From Sulfurimicrobium sp963741495 (GTDB lineage Bacteria > Pseudomonadota > Gammaproteobacteria > Burkholderiales > Sulfuricellaceae): a stretch of DNA of 64,000 nt. The translations under genes were made by a program, and so were the position numbers. Below the pieces are notes generated by a model. The model searched no databases. It was not told the DNA's origin and worked only from the letters and a program-made list of their open reading frames with translations. Location of the stretch: the NCBI GenBank assembly GCA_963741495.1, contig CAVUID010000011.1, positions 372,001-436,000 of the forward strand, written 5' to 3'. Positions 1 through 14,005 of the stretch are shown in pieces. Positions within the stretch are counted from its first letter, which is position 1. Every line of letters starts with the position of its first letter.

Positions 1-2
1 AT

Positions 3-344
3 GAGATTAAAGCTGCTTTATCGGGCATGCTGCCGCCGGAGCGCAAAGAGAATGTCATTGGTATGGTCGAAGTGCGCAATGTGTTCCGTATTACCAAAAT
101 TGGGACGGTTGCGGGCTGTTACGTACTGGATGGCGTCGTGAGACGTGGTGCAACGGTGCGCGTATTGCGCAACGATGTTGTGGTGCATACGGGTGAACTC
201 GATTCCCTTAAACGCTTCAAGGACGATGTCAAGGAAGTCAAGTCTGGGTATGAATGTGGCCTTTCCCTGAAAAACTTCAATGATATTGAAGTCGGGGATC
301 AGTTAGAAGTCTACGAAATGGTAGAAGTGGCGCGTACCCTGTAA
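3..344 (+). CDS. infB: Translation initiation factor IF-2, C-terminal end (partial)
   Basis: IF-2 is the GTPase that brings initiator fMet-tRNA to the 30S subunit. Only the last 113 codons are present because the window opens inside the gene. The fragment contains the linker motif GMLPPERKE followed by IGMVEVRNVF, typical of the last beta-barrel (fMet-tRNA-binding) domain, and ends in the expected EVGDQLEVYE region with a TAA stop. The GTPase domain lies upstream of the window. rbfA follows after 23 bases, matching the conserved nusA-infB-rbfA-truB order. Confidence 0.95.
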   Translation, partial: EIKAALSGMLPPERKENVIGMVEVRNVFRITKIGTVAGCYVLDGVVRRGATVRVLRNDVVVHTGELDSLKRFKDDVKEVKSGYECGLSLKNFNDIEVGDQLEVYEMVEVARTL

Positions 345-367
345 GTCTATTTTGGGAGCCAGAACTT

Positions 368-748
368 ATGCCTAAAGACCATTCACGTCCTCGCCGGGTT
401 GCCGAACAGATACAGCGTGAACTCGCCGAGCTGATTCAGCTTGAGGTCAAGGATCCGCGCGTTGGCATGGTGACCTTGACGGATGTTGAGGTCACGCCTG
501 ACTACTCGCATGCGAAGATTTTTTTTACTTTGCTGGGCCAGGGGCATTCTTTGGATGAGACGCTTTTTGGCTTGAATCGGGCGGCGGGCTATTTGCGTAG
601 CCAGCTTGCTCACCGCATGCGCCTGCGAATCATGCCGCAATTGCATTTTGTCTTCGATAGCTCGGTTGAACGCGGGGTTCATTTGTCGCATCTCATAGAA
701 GAAGCGGTGGCGCTGGAGGGCGACAAGCCGTCGCAGGAAGATAACTAG
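368..748 (+). CDS. rbfA: 30S ribosome-binding factor A
   Basis: RbfA binds immature 30S subunits and helps 16S rRNA 5'-end maturation, notably during cold growth. The 126-residue product has the family length. It begins with the basic RPRRVAEQIQRELAEL helix, then the KH-type core with KDPRVGMVTLTDVEVTPDYSHAKIF split over one strand-helix unit, and ends in the acidic tail usual for the family. A GGGAGCC ribosome site lies 8 bases before the ATG. It sits between infB and truB, and its TAG stop overlaps the GTG of truB by one base, so the two are probably translationally coupled. Confidence 0.96.
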   Translation: MPKDHSRPRRVAEQIQRELAELIQLEVKDPRVGMVTLTDVEVTPDYSHAKIFFTLLGQGHSLDETLFGLNRAAGYLRSQLAHRMRLRIMPQLHFVFDSSVERGVHLSHLIEEAVALEGDKPSQEDN

Positions 749-1674
749 TGCAGTTCAAGCGTATCAAGCGAGCTGTCAGCGGTGTACTGCTGCTCGACAA
801 GGCGCATGGCATTAGTTCCAATACCGCGCTACAGCAGGTCAAGAGACTTTTTCAAGCCGAGAAAGCCGGTCATACCGGCAATCTTGACCCTATTGCAACG
901 GGCCTACTGCCCGTGTGTTTTGGTGAGGCCACCAAATTTTCACACTACCTTCTCGATGCCAATAAACGCTACCAGGCACGGTTCAAACTTGGAGCGACCA
1001 CGAATACTGGCGATAGCGAAGGAGAGATTCTCAGCCAGCATCCAGTGACATCTTCCCTCATTGAGGTGGAGAGGGTGCTGAGCGCTTTTATCGGCCCCAT
1101 CAAGCAAATCCCTCCCATGCATTCAGCGCTGAAACATCAGGGCAAAGCCCTATACACTTATGCCAGAGCTGGTGTTGAAATCCACCGTGAGCCGCGAGAT
1201 GTGATTATCTACAGTTTGACTCTGGATGCTCTATCCGGCGATGAATTGAGTGTTACTGTGCATTGCAGCAAGGGAACGTATATTCGCGTACTTGGTGAAG
1301 ATATCGGTGCAGCACTGGGGTGCGGTGCGTATATGATTGCCTTGCGGCGCATTGAATCTGGAAGGTTCAACTTGTCCGATGCGATCAGTTTCCCGCAGCT
1401 GGAATTGATGACGCAAGAACAGCGGGACTCAACCCTTCTCCCCGCTGATTGTCTTCTTGAGGGCTTGCCGAAAGTATCGCTGGATAGCGAAAGTGCTAGT
1501 TATCTTCAGCAGGGTCAATCGGTATGGCAGGCAGGTCAAACTGAGAAAGGGCCTGTCAGTTTGTATGGGCCCGGGCATGTTTTCCTGGGCTTGGGAGAGA
1601 TAACTGATGAAGGTAAAATCGCCCCTAAAAGACTGATTTTGATGGATAAAATTCTAAAGCCGTCAAACGCCTAA
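748..1674 (+). CDS. truB: tRNA pseudouridine(55) synthase TruB
   Basis: TruB makes the conserved pseudouridine 55 in the T-loop of tRNAs. The 308-residue product shows the GVLLLDKAHGISSN start motif and the catalytic motif GHTGNLDPIATG, with the nucleophilic Asp near residue 47. The KGTYIRVLGEDIG strand and a PUA-like C-terminus follow. The GTG start is chosen because it overlaps the rbfA stop (TAGTG) and gives the normal N-terminus. rpsO, often the next gene, is absent here: a short convergent gene overlaps the truB stop by a few bases. Confidence 0.95.
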   Translation: MQFKRIKRAVSGVLLLDKAHGISSNTALQQVKRLFQAEKAGHTGNLDPIATGLLPVCFGEATKFSHYLLDANKRYQARFKLGATTNTGDSEGEILSQHPVTSSLIEVERVLSAFIGPIKQIPPMHSALKHQGKALYTYARAGVEIHREPRDVIIYSLTLDALSGDELSVTVHCSKGTYIRVLGEDIGAALGCGAYMIALRRIESGRFNLSDAISFPQLELMTQEQRDSTLLPADCLLEGLPKVSLDSESASYLQQGQSVWQAGQTEKGPVSLYGPGHVFLGLGEITDEGKIAPKRLILMDKILKPSNA

Positions 1675-1940
1675 TTATTCAGGTTCTTGACGAGTGGGTT
1701 TTCCCAGATCGCTTGACCCGTTTGAGGCGTCTTGTCTCTTTGCATGTCCTCATACAAGTTATTGAGGAACATGATTTCAGCCATGATTTCACTGCTAAAC
1801 CCCTGCCGGTCGCCGCGATCATCAATCAGTAAATGACTCAGGAATGCGGAAACACTTTCATGTCCCCAAAGCATGGTAATCTTTTCCACGATACGGGGAA
1901 AATTCTTTTCTATTTCAGATAGGTATGTGGAATCAGGCAT
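1671..1940 (-). CDS. Small hypothetical protein
   Basis: An 89-residue acidic protein without signal peptide or membrane segment. I do not recognise a named domain. It begins PDSTYLSEIEKNFPRIVEKI and is mostly predicted helix. A GGAGAAT ribosome site precedes the ATG, which supports real translation. It converges on truB with a 4-base overlap of stops and stands alone upstream of a nitroreductase gene on the same strand (about 70 bases apart). Its small size and length-conserved appearance suggest a lineage-specific cytosolic protein; the function is unknown. Confidence 0.7.
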   Translation of the reverse strand: MPDSTYLSEIEKNFPRIVEKITMLWGHESVSAFLSHLLIDDRGDRQGFSSEIMAEIMFLNNLYEDMQRDKTPQTGQAIWENPLVKNLNN

Positions 1941-2011
1941 TCTTATTCTCCTCGAGGGGCGTTTTGATTATTTAAGCACGTTTCCAACTTGAATGAAAAG
2001 GGTTGGCGGTG

Positions 2012-2620
2012 CTATTTTGTTCGGATTGGAGCGCCCCACGCGCCTTCAAAGAAATGTTCTCCAAGTGGTGTGCGCTCGCGAGGTGCGAGTTCCAACTCCT
2101 TGAGTTCATCGTTTAGAACAGATTCCTCCCCCTGATACCCGGCGGCGATCATGGCCATGCAGGTGAACTGCTCAGGAATCTCAAATTCATTTCGAATCTT
2201 GTCGGCATCAAAGCCACCCATCTGATGCGCCATCAGGCCCATTGATACAGCCTGAAGGCACAAGTTCTCGGCGGCGGCGCCGGTGTCGTACTGACCCCAT
2301 TCATTTGGCTTGCCATTTTTGCGAAAAAGGCTGTTGGCTGCCACAAGAATCAGTACAGGGGCATTTTTGACCCAGTTCTGGTTCCATTCAACCAGGCAAT
2401 CAAATGCTTTCTGCCATGCCGCAGCATCGCGGTTGCGATTCCATACAATAAAGCGCCAGGGTTCGTCGCCAAAGCATGAAGGTGCCCAGCGCGCAGCTTC
2501 AACCAGTGAGATAATCTGGTCCTGGCTGACGGATTTTTCCGCGTCAAAAGCCCGGCAACTCCAGCGCTTGGTGATAATGTCATGGACAGGTGTGGCTGTT
2601 GTGGCCGACTTGTGTTGCAT
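2012..2620 (-). CDS. Nitroreductase family protein (FMN-dependent)
   Basis: The product belongs to the nitroreductase fold: homodimeric FMN enzymes that reduce nitro compounds, quinones or flavins with NAD(P)H. The 202 residues contain the N-terminal FMN-binding pattern KRWSCRAFDAEKSV (Arg contacts to FMN phosphate), then EAARWAPSCFGDEPWRFIVW, and the central GAAAENLCLQAVSMGLMAHQ helix that closes the dimer interface. The start is ATG at 2620. The substrate cannot be told from sequence. The neighbours (hypothetical gene, gluQRS) give no pathway hint. Confidence 0.88.
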   Translation of the reverse strand: MQHKSATTATPVHDIITKRWSCRAFDAEKSVSQDQIISLVEAARWAPSCFGDEPWRFIVWNRNRDAAAWQKAFDCLVEWNQNWVKNAPVLILVAANSLFRKNGKPNEWGQYDTGAAAENLCLQAVSMGLMAHQMGGFDADKIRNEFEIPEQFTCMAMIAAGYQGEESVLNDELKELELAPRERTPLGEHFFEGAWGAPIRTK

Positions 2621-2730
2621 TGGGCTTCCTTATTCGTTGCGTGCTGGTTGTGTATGTTAGCCGATTTTGATGATAGGCCTCAATGCACAATTTTGTTTAT
2701 CATGTTCTTCTGGTGCAAATCTTTACGCTC

Positions 2731-3636
2731 ATGAACACCTTCATCTCAGATTATCGTGGTCGCTTCGCGCCTTCACCAACAGGTGTCATGCATTTCGGTT
2801 CGCTGGTGGCGGCTGTTGGCAGCTACCTTGATGCCCGTTCATGTCAGGGGTTATGGCTCGTGCGAATGGAAGATCTGGATCCGCCACGTGTAGTGGCGGG
2901 CGCCTCAGATGGCATATTGCGAATGCTTGAAGCGTTTGGATTGTACTGGGACGGTGAAGTGATGTATCAAAGCCGACGTGGAGAAGCATACCGTGCAGTG
3001 CTGGAGGTTTTGCAGCAACAAGGCGCATTGTATCCCTGCAATTGTTCGCGGCGAGAAATTGCCGATTCTGCTCATGGGCCATCATCCGGGTTGGTCTACC
3101 AGGGGCGATGCCGAAGTGGAATGCGCGAGGGTAAGACAAAGTATGCCTTGAGGTTAAAAACAGACAATAAACCTATCCACTTTTGTGACCGTCTATTAGG
3201 CGATTATGGGCAGCTCCTGGAAACAGAAGTGGGTGATTTTATTTTGCGCCGGGCGGATGGCTTGTTTGCTTACCAGTTGGCAGTGGTGGTGGATGATGCG
3301 GAGCAAGGCATTACCCATGTTGTGCGTGGTGCAGACATTCTTGATTCCACGCCGCGGCAAATTTATTTACAGCAATTGCTCCGTTTTTCTACGCCTGCTT
3401 ATCTTCATTTACCGGTGGCAGTGAATGCACAAGGCAACAAGCTGAGCAAACAGACTCTGGCTCCCGCGCTGAATTCTCAGGACCCTGTGCCTCAGTTGTT
3501 CCGTGTGCTTGAATTTCTTGGGCAGAACCCTCCCGTTGGTCTGGCAACGGCAGGCTTGGCGGATGTCTGGTCTTGGGCAATAGCGAACTGGGCGGTAAGT
3601 AAAATTCCGCCACAACGGATGCTTTCCGCCGCTTAG
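2731..3636 (+). CDS. gluQRS: Glutamyl-Q tRNA(Asp) synthetase
   Basis: GluQ-RS is a truncated glutamyl-tRNA synthetase paralogue that attaches glutamate to queuosine at position 34 of tRNA(Asp). The 301-residue product has the class I signature PSPTGVMHFGSL (HIGH-type), a zinc site with CNC near residue 107 and a further Cys in GRC, and a KLSKQ (KMSKS-type) loop. It lacks the anticodon-binding domain of full GluRS, as the family does. ATG 2731 is preferred to ATG 2683 because it places the catalytic YRGRFAPSPTG motif near the N-terminus. The upstream extension looks like untranslated sequence. Confidence 0.93.
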   Translation: MNTFISDYRGRFAPSPTGVMHFGSLVAAVGSYLDARSCQGLWLVRMEDLDPPRVVAGASDGILRMLEAFGLYWDGEVMYQSRRGEAYRAVLEVLQQQGALYPCNCSRREIADSAHGPSSGLVYQGRCRSGMREGKTKYALRLKTDNKPIHFCDRLLGDYGQLLETEVGDFILRRADGLFAYQLAVVVDDAEQGITHVVRGADILDSTPRQIYLQQLLRFSTPAYLHLPVAVNAQGNKLSKQTLAPALNSQDPVPQLFRVLEFLGQNPPVGLATAGLADVWSWAIANWAVSKIPPQRMLSAA

Positions 3637-3642
3637 CCGTGC

Positions 3643-4263
3643 TCAGCGTTTTTGCTTTTCAGCGCCACTATCCTTGGTCTTGGTCGCAGGTTTTTTTGGG
3701 GCGGCAGGGGGTTTGCTGGTTGAATCAGCCTTGGCCTCAGATTTTTGCGCTGTTTTGCTGGGAATGGCGGGTTTTTCTTTCAGGGGGGCAGGTTTTGTCT
3801 GCGCTCGTCTGGATATTTTGCTTTCTGTGTTTGCTATTTTGTAGCCGCATGAAAATTCCAGCACTCGCTCTTCTGCCGAGTCGGGAACAATGAATTCAAC
3901 ACTTTCATTTGCCCCGTATTGCACGGATTTGATTTCCTGCCCATCCGCCGCGTAATAGACTTTCTGCAACAAGCTGTGTGTGCGCTTGGTGCAATTGATG
4001 GCCAAAAGGGATTTTGCGGAGGCGTAATAAAAATCGCCGGGCCTTGCCTGTTCTGGGCGGGAAAAAGTGATTTTGTCCCAGACCTTCAGCTTTTTGTCCT
4101 TCTTTCTGGTTTTGTCCTGTACGTTATCGTCGCTAGCCTCAAACTGGGGCACACCCGCTTCAAGCAATGCCTGAGGCGTATTTTGCAGGACGTGCCAGTT
4201 AGCGGCCATAGCGGATGAAGTAGAAAGCAGCAGGGCTGCAAGAAGGATCAATACCGGGTTCAT
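3643..4263 (-). CDS. Secreted protein with surface-adhesin-E-like domain and Lys/Pro-rich tail
   Basis: A 206-residue exported protein. Residues 1-20 form a signal peptide (MNPVLILLAALLLSTSSAMA, cleavage before ANW). Residues about 55-140 resemble the small periplasmic adhesin-E-like domain: a KVWDKITF strand, a Cys in LLAINC, a conserved VYYAADGQEI segment, and a second Cys in LEFSCGY that could pair with the first. The C-terminal 65 residues are low-complexity Lys/Ala/Pro (KPAPLKEKPAIPSK and similar), a probable unstructured envelope linker. The start at 4263 is chosen to place the signal peptide at the N-terminus. Its function is unknown. Confidence 0.7.
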   Translation of the reverse strand: MNPVLILLAALLLSTSSAMAANWHVLQNTPQALLEAGVPQFEASDDNVQDKTRKKDKKLKVWDKITFSRPEQARPGDFYYASAKSLLAINCTKRTHSLLQKVYYAADGQEIKSVQYGANESVEFIVPDSAEERVLEFSCGYKIANTESKISRRAQTKPAPLKEKPAIPSKTAQKSEAKADSTSKPPAAPKKPATKTKDSGAEKQKR

Positions 4264-4346
4264 GAGGTTCGCTTGCGCGCCAGAGCAGAGTTTGATGCTA
4301 ATATACAAGACCCTATAGCCCACAGCAACCAAGTTGAAAGGCGTTC

Positions 4347-4706
4347 GTGGTCAGATCTTCGGATATCTCTGGCATGTACGGCGTAGCGGAATCCGTCGAG
4401 GATTACCGCAAGATGGTGCATGAACTCAGAACTCAGCTGGTGCAGCTTCAAGGGCAAAAAGAAGAGGCCGAGCAGCAAATCGTGGAACTCGACAATACCA
4501 TTGATCAGCTTGTTGATATTGTCGTGCAGCGAGAGGCGGCGTGTTATGCGCTTAAAACTCTCGTGGAATCAATGGTCAAGGAAGTCGAAACCTGCACCAG
4601 CCAGAAGCACCACGAAACAGCTGACCCGCATCTGAGATCCGGTGTTTATCAGAGCCGCTTCAATGAAGAAGTGAAGCGGCTCAAACTGAAATACGGCAAG
4701 GATTGA
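4347..4706 (+). CDS. Coiled-coil hypothetical protein
   Basis: A 119-residue soluble protein. Residues about 20-85 form one long heptad-rich helix (VEDYRKMVHELRTQLVQLQG, then KEEAEQQIVELDNTIDQL), so a coiled-coil dimer is likely. The C-terminus is basic and ends KRLKLKYGKD. The first possible start is GTG at 4347; ATG at 4374 (MYGVAESVEDYR) is an equally plausible start. I recognise no family. It is divergent from the adhesin-E-like gene and convergent with the ankyrin gene, only 10 bases apart. Confidence 0.6.
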   Translation: MVRSSDISGMYGVAESVEDYRKMVHELRTQLVQLQGQKEEAEQQIVELDNTIDQLVDIVVQREAACYALKTLVESMVKEVETCTSQKHHETADPHLRSGVYQSRFNEEVKRLKLKYGKD

Positions 4707-4716
4707 CGGGTTTTAC

Positions 4717-5289
4717 TCAGTGACCGGGCTGTTTGAGGAAGGTGACTACATTGGAGCCGGGAGGGAGCTTGGTGCCGCAACTGGACCCTTCACCCTTGAT
4801 AATCATCTCAGCTTCGTGTAGCTGGTTGATGACTTCAACGTAGAACTTTTCCTTCACCATCATCAGTGCAGTGCGTCCGCCTTCGTTTGTTGCCAGCACG
4901 TCGGCACCTGCCTTGAGCAGGACTTCAACCACGCCTGCTTCGCCTCGGCCCGCGGCCAGCATCAGGGGACGCGTTCCATAAACGATCTGGGCCTCGATGT
5001 CAGCGCCTGCGTCGATCAAAGCCTGGGTGATTTCCGGGAAACCACGATCAGCTTCGTCGTTGAAGCAGGTCTTCATCAGTGCGGTCCAGCCGAGGGAATC
5101 CTTTGCGTTAACGTCGGCACCAGCCTCGAGCAAGGTTTTTACCAGAGCGAGATTGCCCGCGGCGGCAGCCTGCATGAGCAGAGTGGCCCCTGAGTCATCA
5201 CGTGTTTCACAATCCGCCCCGTTACGCAGTAGCGCCTGGGTTTGATTTACGTCACCAGCAGCAATGGCTTGTAGAATTTCGACAGACAT
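4717..5289 (-). CDS. Ankyrin repeat protein
   Basis: A 190-residue cytosolic protein built of about five ankyrin repeats. Each carries the helix-turn-helix core with a G-ADVNAKD or GADIEAQ type loop, for example LLEAGADVNAKDSLGWTALM and LLKAGADVLATNEGGRTALM. No signal peptide is seen, so it probably mediates protein-protein contacts in the cytoplasm. A GGAGAA ribosome site precedes the ATG and a plausible sigma-70 promoter lies upstream in AT-rich DNA. The C-terminal 25 residues are outside the repeats and contain one Cys. The partner is unknown. Confidence 0.85.
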   Translation of the reverse strand: MSVEILQAIAAGDVNQTQALLRNGADCETRDDSGATLLMQAAAAGNLALVKTLLEAGADVNAKDSLGWTALMKTCFNDEADRGFPEITQALIDAGADIEAQIVYGTRPLMLAAGRGEAGVVEVLLKAGADVLATNEGGRTALMMVKEKFYVEVINQLHEAEMIIKGEGSSCGTKLPPGSNVVTFLKQPGH

Positions 5290-5321
5290 TATTTCTCCAT
5301 AAAATTTGTTCAGTCATTGCA

Positions 5322-5350
5322 ATTTAATAATAGTTTATGAAAATAGTCAA
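5322..5350 (-). promoter_or_regulatory. Putative sigma-70 promoter of the ankyrin gene
   Basis: On the minus strand TTGACT (5350-5345) and TTAAAT (5327-5322) are spaced by 17 bases in an AT-rich stretch, about 35 bases before the ankyrin ATG. The -35 fits well; the -10 is a weaker match. Confidence 0.4.
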
Positions 5351-5404
5351 CTATAGGCGCGGCCTGTTCATACCCAAATTACCCGACAGTCCATCACGGA
5401 CCTG

Positions 5405-5672
5405 GAGCCTATTTCAGTAGGTTTCATACCTCGCGTTGCGGCCAGAAAGTGATGGCTGCAAGAAGCGGGGCGCAGCGAATGGTTATTCCCTTGGCAAGAC
5501 CCGCGACGCCGCAGACGCGCTTTCTGGCCGCAACCCGGAGGGCCAGTATCATTTGAGGTGCATTGCGTTGTTGCTCGCGGCTTGTTTGGAACAACCAAAC
5601 CGCGTCCCTCGCGCCTAGCACTGCACCTCAAATGATGATGGCGCGAGGTATGAAACCTACTGAAATAGGCTC
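5405..5672. repeat. MITE-like element with nested inverted repeats (three-way junction)
   Basis: A 268-bp non-coding element. A perfect 31-bp outer inverted repeat (5405-5435 with 5642-5672; ends GAGCCTATTTCAGTAGG) encloses two further perfect 15-bp inverted repeats: 5435-5449 with 5520-5534 (GTTGCGGCCAGAAAG) and 5548-5562 with 5622-5636 (ATCATTTGAGGTGCA). A single strand could fold into a three-way junction. No ORF inside is convincing and no clear target-site duplication is visible. The right end abuts the ettA stop codon. A 26-bp copy of the joined ends occurs at 37004-37029. Confidence 0.85.
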
Positions 5673-7339
<1,667 letters not shown>

Positions 7340-7438
7340 GGGTATCTGTATCTGTCAGTTAAGTTGAAAAAGGAGGTCTTTGCGCAAGACGGCTGGCTGG
7401 TATGCCAGCTATTCAGGGCTATTTTTACGATTGTTTCA

Positions 7439-7637
7439 CTAATAGTGCGGCGGTTTCTCGTTTGCGACGCTGTTCTCGGCCATGGCATCGGAGATGTCCC
7501 GCACGTGATTGATCAGCGACGAGCAGATCGCTTCCAGCCGGTCGATCTGCTTCTGTTGCTGGTAGATGACCTTGTTCAGTTCCTGAATCGTGTCTTCCTG
7601 ATAGCTGATCTTGCTTTCGATCTCGATCAGACGTTCT

Positions 7638-7645
<8 letters not shown>
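7439..7645 (-). CDS. slyX: SlyX family protein
   Basis: A 68-residue coiled-coil protein beginning MIEERLIEIESKISYQEDTI, with the SlyX pattern of a heptad helix (ELNKVIYQQQKQIDRLEAIC) and a short proline-rich C-terminus ending KPPHY. The molecular role of SlyX is not known; it was named for its neighbourhood with slyD in enteric bacteria. ATG 7645 overlaps the nifJ stop by 8 bases, suggesting co-translation at the end of the nifJ transcript. The longer open frame back to 7750 is only nifJ shadow. Confidence 0.8.
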
Positions 7646-11306
<3,661 letters not shown>

Positions 11307-11448
11307 TTTGATCCCCAAAACTGGTTTTAGAGTAAGTTAGAGTAATCAGATCACATTAAACCTGTTGTGACCGGATGGCAACGAGAGCGCTGGCTGCCTC
11401 TCTTTTTACAGAGAAGAGGGGAGTAGGGTCGCTGTACCAATATTCACG

Positions 11449-13920
11449 TTAAAGCACGGGTTTTGCATCCCATATTTTTTCCGCATATTCGGCGATGGTG
11501 CGGTCGCTGGAAAATTTGCCCATACCTGCTACGTTGAGGATGGCGCAACGCATCCATTGCGTTGGATGGCGATAGAGTGCATCCACTTTCTCCTGTGCGG
11601 CGATATAGGCAGCGTAATCTGCCAGCAGCAGGTAATGATCGCCTCCCCGGGTCAGGGTGTGCACAATCGGCTGGAAGCGATCGAGCTGGTCGGATGAGAA
11701 GTATCCCGATGCGATCATGTCCAGCGCAAACTTCAGTTCCTCATTGCCATGGTAATGTTCCCACGGGTTGTAGCCCGTGGCCTTCGTCTTGGCCACCTCT
11801 TCTGCGGTAAGGCCGAAGATAAAAATATTGTCGCGCCCCACTTCTTCCATGATCTCGACATTCGCACCGTCCAGCGTGCCGATGGTAAGCGCGCCGTTCA
11901 AGGCCAGTTTCATGTTGCCGGTGCCGGAGGCTTCGGTGCCGGCGGTGGAGATCTGTTCCGACAGGTCGGCGGCAGGGATGATTTCGCTCGCGCTGGATAC
12001 GTCGTAATTGGGCAGGAAGGCCACTTTCAGCAGGCCACGCGTGGCCGGGTCATTGTTGACGATATCGGCCACGTCGTTGGTCAGCTTGATAATCAGCTTG
12101 GCGATGGCGTAGCCCGGTGCTGCCTTGCCGGCGATAATTACGGTGCGCGGCACCACTTCCAGCGCCGGGTTGGAGCGGATGCGGTTGTACAGGGTGATGA
12201 CATGCAGCAGGTTGAGCAGCTGGCGCTTGTATTCGTGGATGCGTTTGATCTGCACGTCGAACAGGCTGTCCGGGTCGATTTCGAGCTTTAGCTTGTGCGC
12301 GATGATGGCGGCCAGCTTTGCCTTGTTGGCATGCTTGACGGCACGGAATTCGGCCTGAAAGGCAGGGTCGTCGGCGAGCGGGGCAAGTTTGCGCAATTGT
12401 GCCAGATCGGTGATCCAGTCTTTACCAATGTGGCGGGTGATCAGCTGCGCCAGCCCGGGGTTGGCCTGATTCAGCCACAGGCGTGGCGTGATGCCGTTGG
12501 TGATGTTGGTCAGCTTGCCCGGGTGGTAACTGTCAAAATCGGCAAAGATGGTGGTTCTCATCAGCGCCGAATGGATCTGCGCCACGCCGTTGACGTGGTG
12601 GCTGCCGACAATCGCGAGGTGGGCCATGCGCACGCGCCGGCCACGGGTTTCGTCAATGATGGACATGCGCTTAAGACGTTCGGTGTCGCCGGGAAAATGG
12701 TGCATCACGTCCTGAAGGAAGCGGTGATTGATTTCGTAAATGATTTGCAGATGACGCGGGAGCACGGCTTCGAACAGGCTTACCGGCCAGGTTTCCAGCG
12801 CTTCCGGCATCAGGGTGTGATTGGTGTAGGCAAAGGTGCGGGTGATGATGCCCCAGGCTTGATCCCAGTCCAGGCGGTGGATATCCATCAGCAGGCGCAT
12901 CAGTTCCGGAATGGCGATGGCAGGGTGAGTGTCGTTGAGCTGGATCGCCACCTTGTCCGGCAGCGCCTCGAAAGCATCGTGATGCTTGCGGTAGCGGTAG
13001 AGGATGTCCTGCAGCGAGGCACTGACAAAGAAATATTGCTGTTTCAGGCGCAGTTCGCGCCCCATGGCAGTGGTGTCGTTGGGATAAAGAACCTTGGAAA
13101 GGTTTTCCGATTCGTTCTTGTCCTCCACCGCCTTGATGTAGTTGCCCTCGTTGAAGTATTTGAGGTCGAAGTCGCGCGAGGCCTTGGCCGACCATAGTCG
13201 CATGTTGTTGACCGTTTTTGCGCCAAAGCCGGGCGTGGGCGTGTCGTAGGCCATTGCCATCACTTCGTCGGTGTCGACCCAGTGGTGGCAGGTCTTGCCG
13301 CCTTCGTCGCAGTATTCCACCACCCGCCCGCCGAACTTGACCGGATATAACACTTCGGGGCGGGGGAATTCCCACGGATTGCCATAGCGCAGCCAGTTGT
13401 CCGGATGCTCCACCTGCCAGCCATTTTCGATTTTCTGGGTGAACATGCCGTATTCATAGCGGATGCCCATGCCGTAACCGGGCAGGCCGATGGTCGCCAT
13501 GGAATCGAGAAAACATGCAGCCAGCCGCCCCAGTCCGCCATTGCCCAGTGCCGCATCGAATTCCAGTTCTTGTGCCTTGTCCAGCTCAATGCCTCTGTCA
13601 ATGCAGGCTTGGCGGCATTCTTCCAGGAAGCCGATATTCAGCACGCTGTTCATCAGGCTGCGCCCGATGAGAAACTCCATGGACAGGTAATACACGCGCT
13701 TGGCATCGTGGCTGTAGTAGCGCCGCATGGTTTCCATCCAGCCCTCGATCAGGCGGTCGCGCACCACGTTGGCCAGGGTGAAGAACCAGTCACGTTCGGT
13801 GGCGGTGATGGGGTCCTTGCCGATGGAGAAGATGAGGTGATTGGTCAGGGATTGCTTGACCGAATCGAGGCTGAGGTTCAGCGGGGCTTGTTCATCGCGG
13901 GGCTGAGGCTTTCTGGGCAC
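11449..13920 (-). CDS. glgP: Glycogen/starch/alpha-glucan phosphorylase
   Basis: GlgP removes glucose units from the non-reducing ends of glycogen with phosphate, giving glucose 1-phosphate. The 823-residue protein has the family length. It shows YYLSMEFLIGRSL, GNGGLGRLAACFLDS, the active-site loop and the pyridoxal-phosphate site EASGTGNMKLALNG, whose Lys binds PLP, followed by GTLDGANVEI. A strong CAGGAGA site lies 7 bases before the ATG. It is transcribed in the same direction as nifJ, about 140 bases upstream of it. Pairing of glucan breakdown with pyruvate oxidation suggests fermentative or micro-oxic use of stored glycogen, which is inference. Confidence 0.95.
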   Translation of the reverse strand: MPRKPQPRDEQAPLNLSLDSVKQSLTNHLIFSIGKDPITATERDWFFTLANVVRDRLIEGWMETMRRYYSHDAKRVYYLSMEFLIGRSLMNSVLNIGFLEECRQACIDRGIELDKAQELEFDAALGNGGLGRLAACFLDSMATIGLPGYGMGIRYEYGMFTQKIENGWQVEHPDNWLRYGNPWEFPRPEVLYPVKFGGRVVEYCDEGGKTCHHWVDTDEVMAMAYDTPTPGFGAKTVNNMRLWSAKASRDFDLKYFNEGNYIKAVEDKNESENLSKVLYPNDTTAMGRELRLKQQYFFVSASLQDILYRYRKHHDAFEALPDKVAIQLNDTHPAIAIPELMRLLMDIHRLDWDQAWGIITRTFAYTNHTLMPEALETWPVSLFEAVLPRHLQIIYEINHRFLQDVMHHFPGDTERLKRMSIIDETRGRRVRMAHLAIVGSHHVNGVAQIHSALMRTTIFADFDSYHPGKLTNITNGITPRLWLNQANPGLAQLITRHIGKDWITDLAQLRKLAPLADDPAFQAEFRAVKHANKAKLAAIIAHKLKLEIDPDSLFDVQIKRIHEYKRQLLNLLHVITLYNRIRSNPALEVVPRTVIIAGKAAPGYAIAKLIIKLTNDVADIVNNDPATRGLLKVAFLPNYDVSSASEIIPAADLSEQISTAGTEASGTGNMKLALNGALTIGTLDGANVEIMEEVGRDNIFIFGLTAEEVAKTKATGYNPWEHYHGNEELKFALDMIASGYFSSDQLDRFQPIVHTLTRGGDHYLLLADYAAYIAAQEKVDALYRHPTQWMRCAILNVAGMGKFSSDRTIAEYAEKIWDAKPVL

Positions 13921-14005
13921 GTTGCATTCTCCTGGATAGGAAGATGCAGCATAGCGCGAGCGGGAGCGACGGTAAAGCGCCGGCGCGCCTGGGGTAAGCG
14001 CGAGT

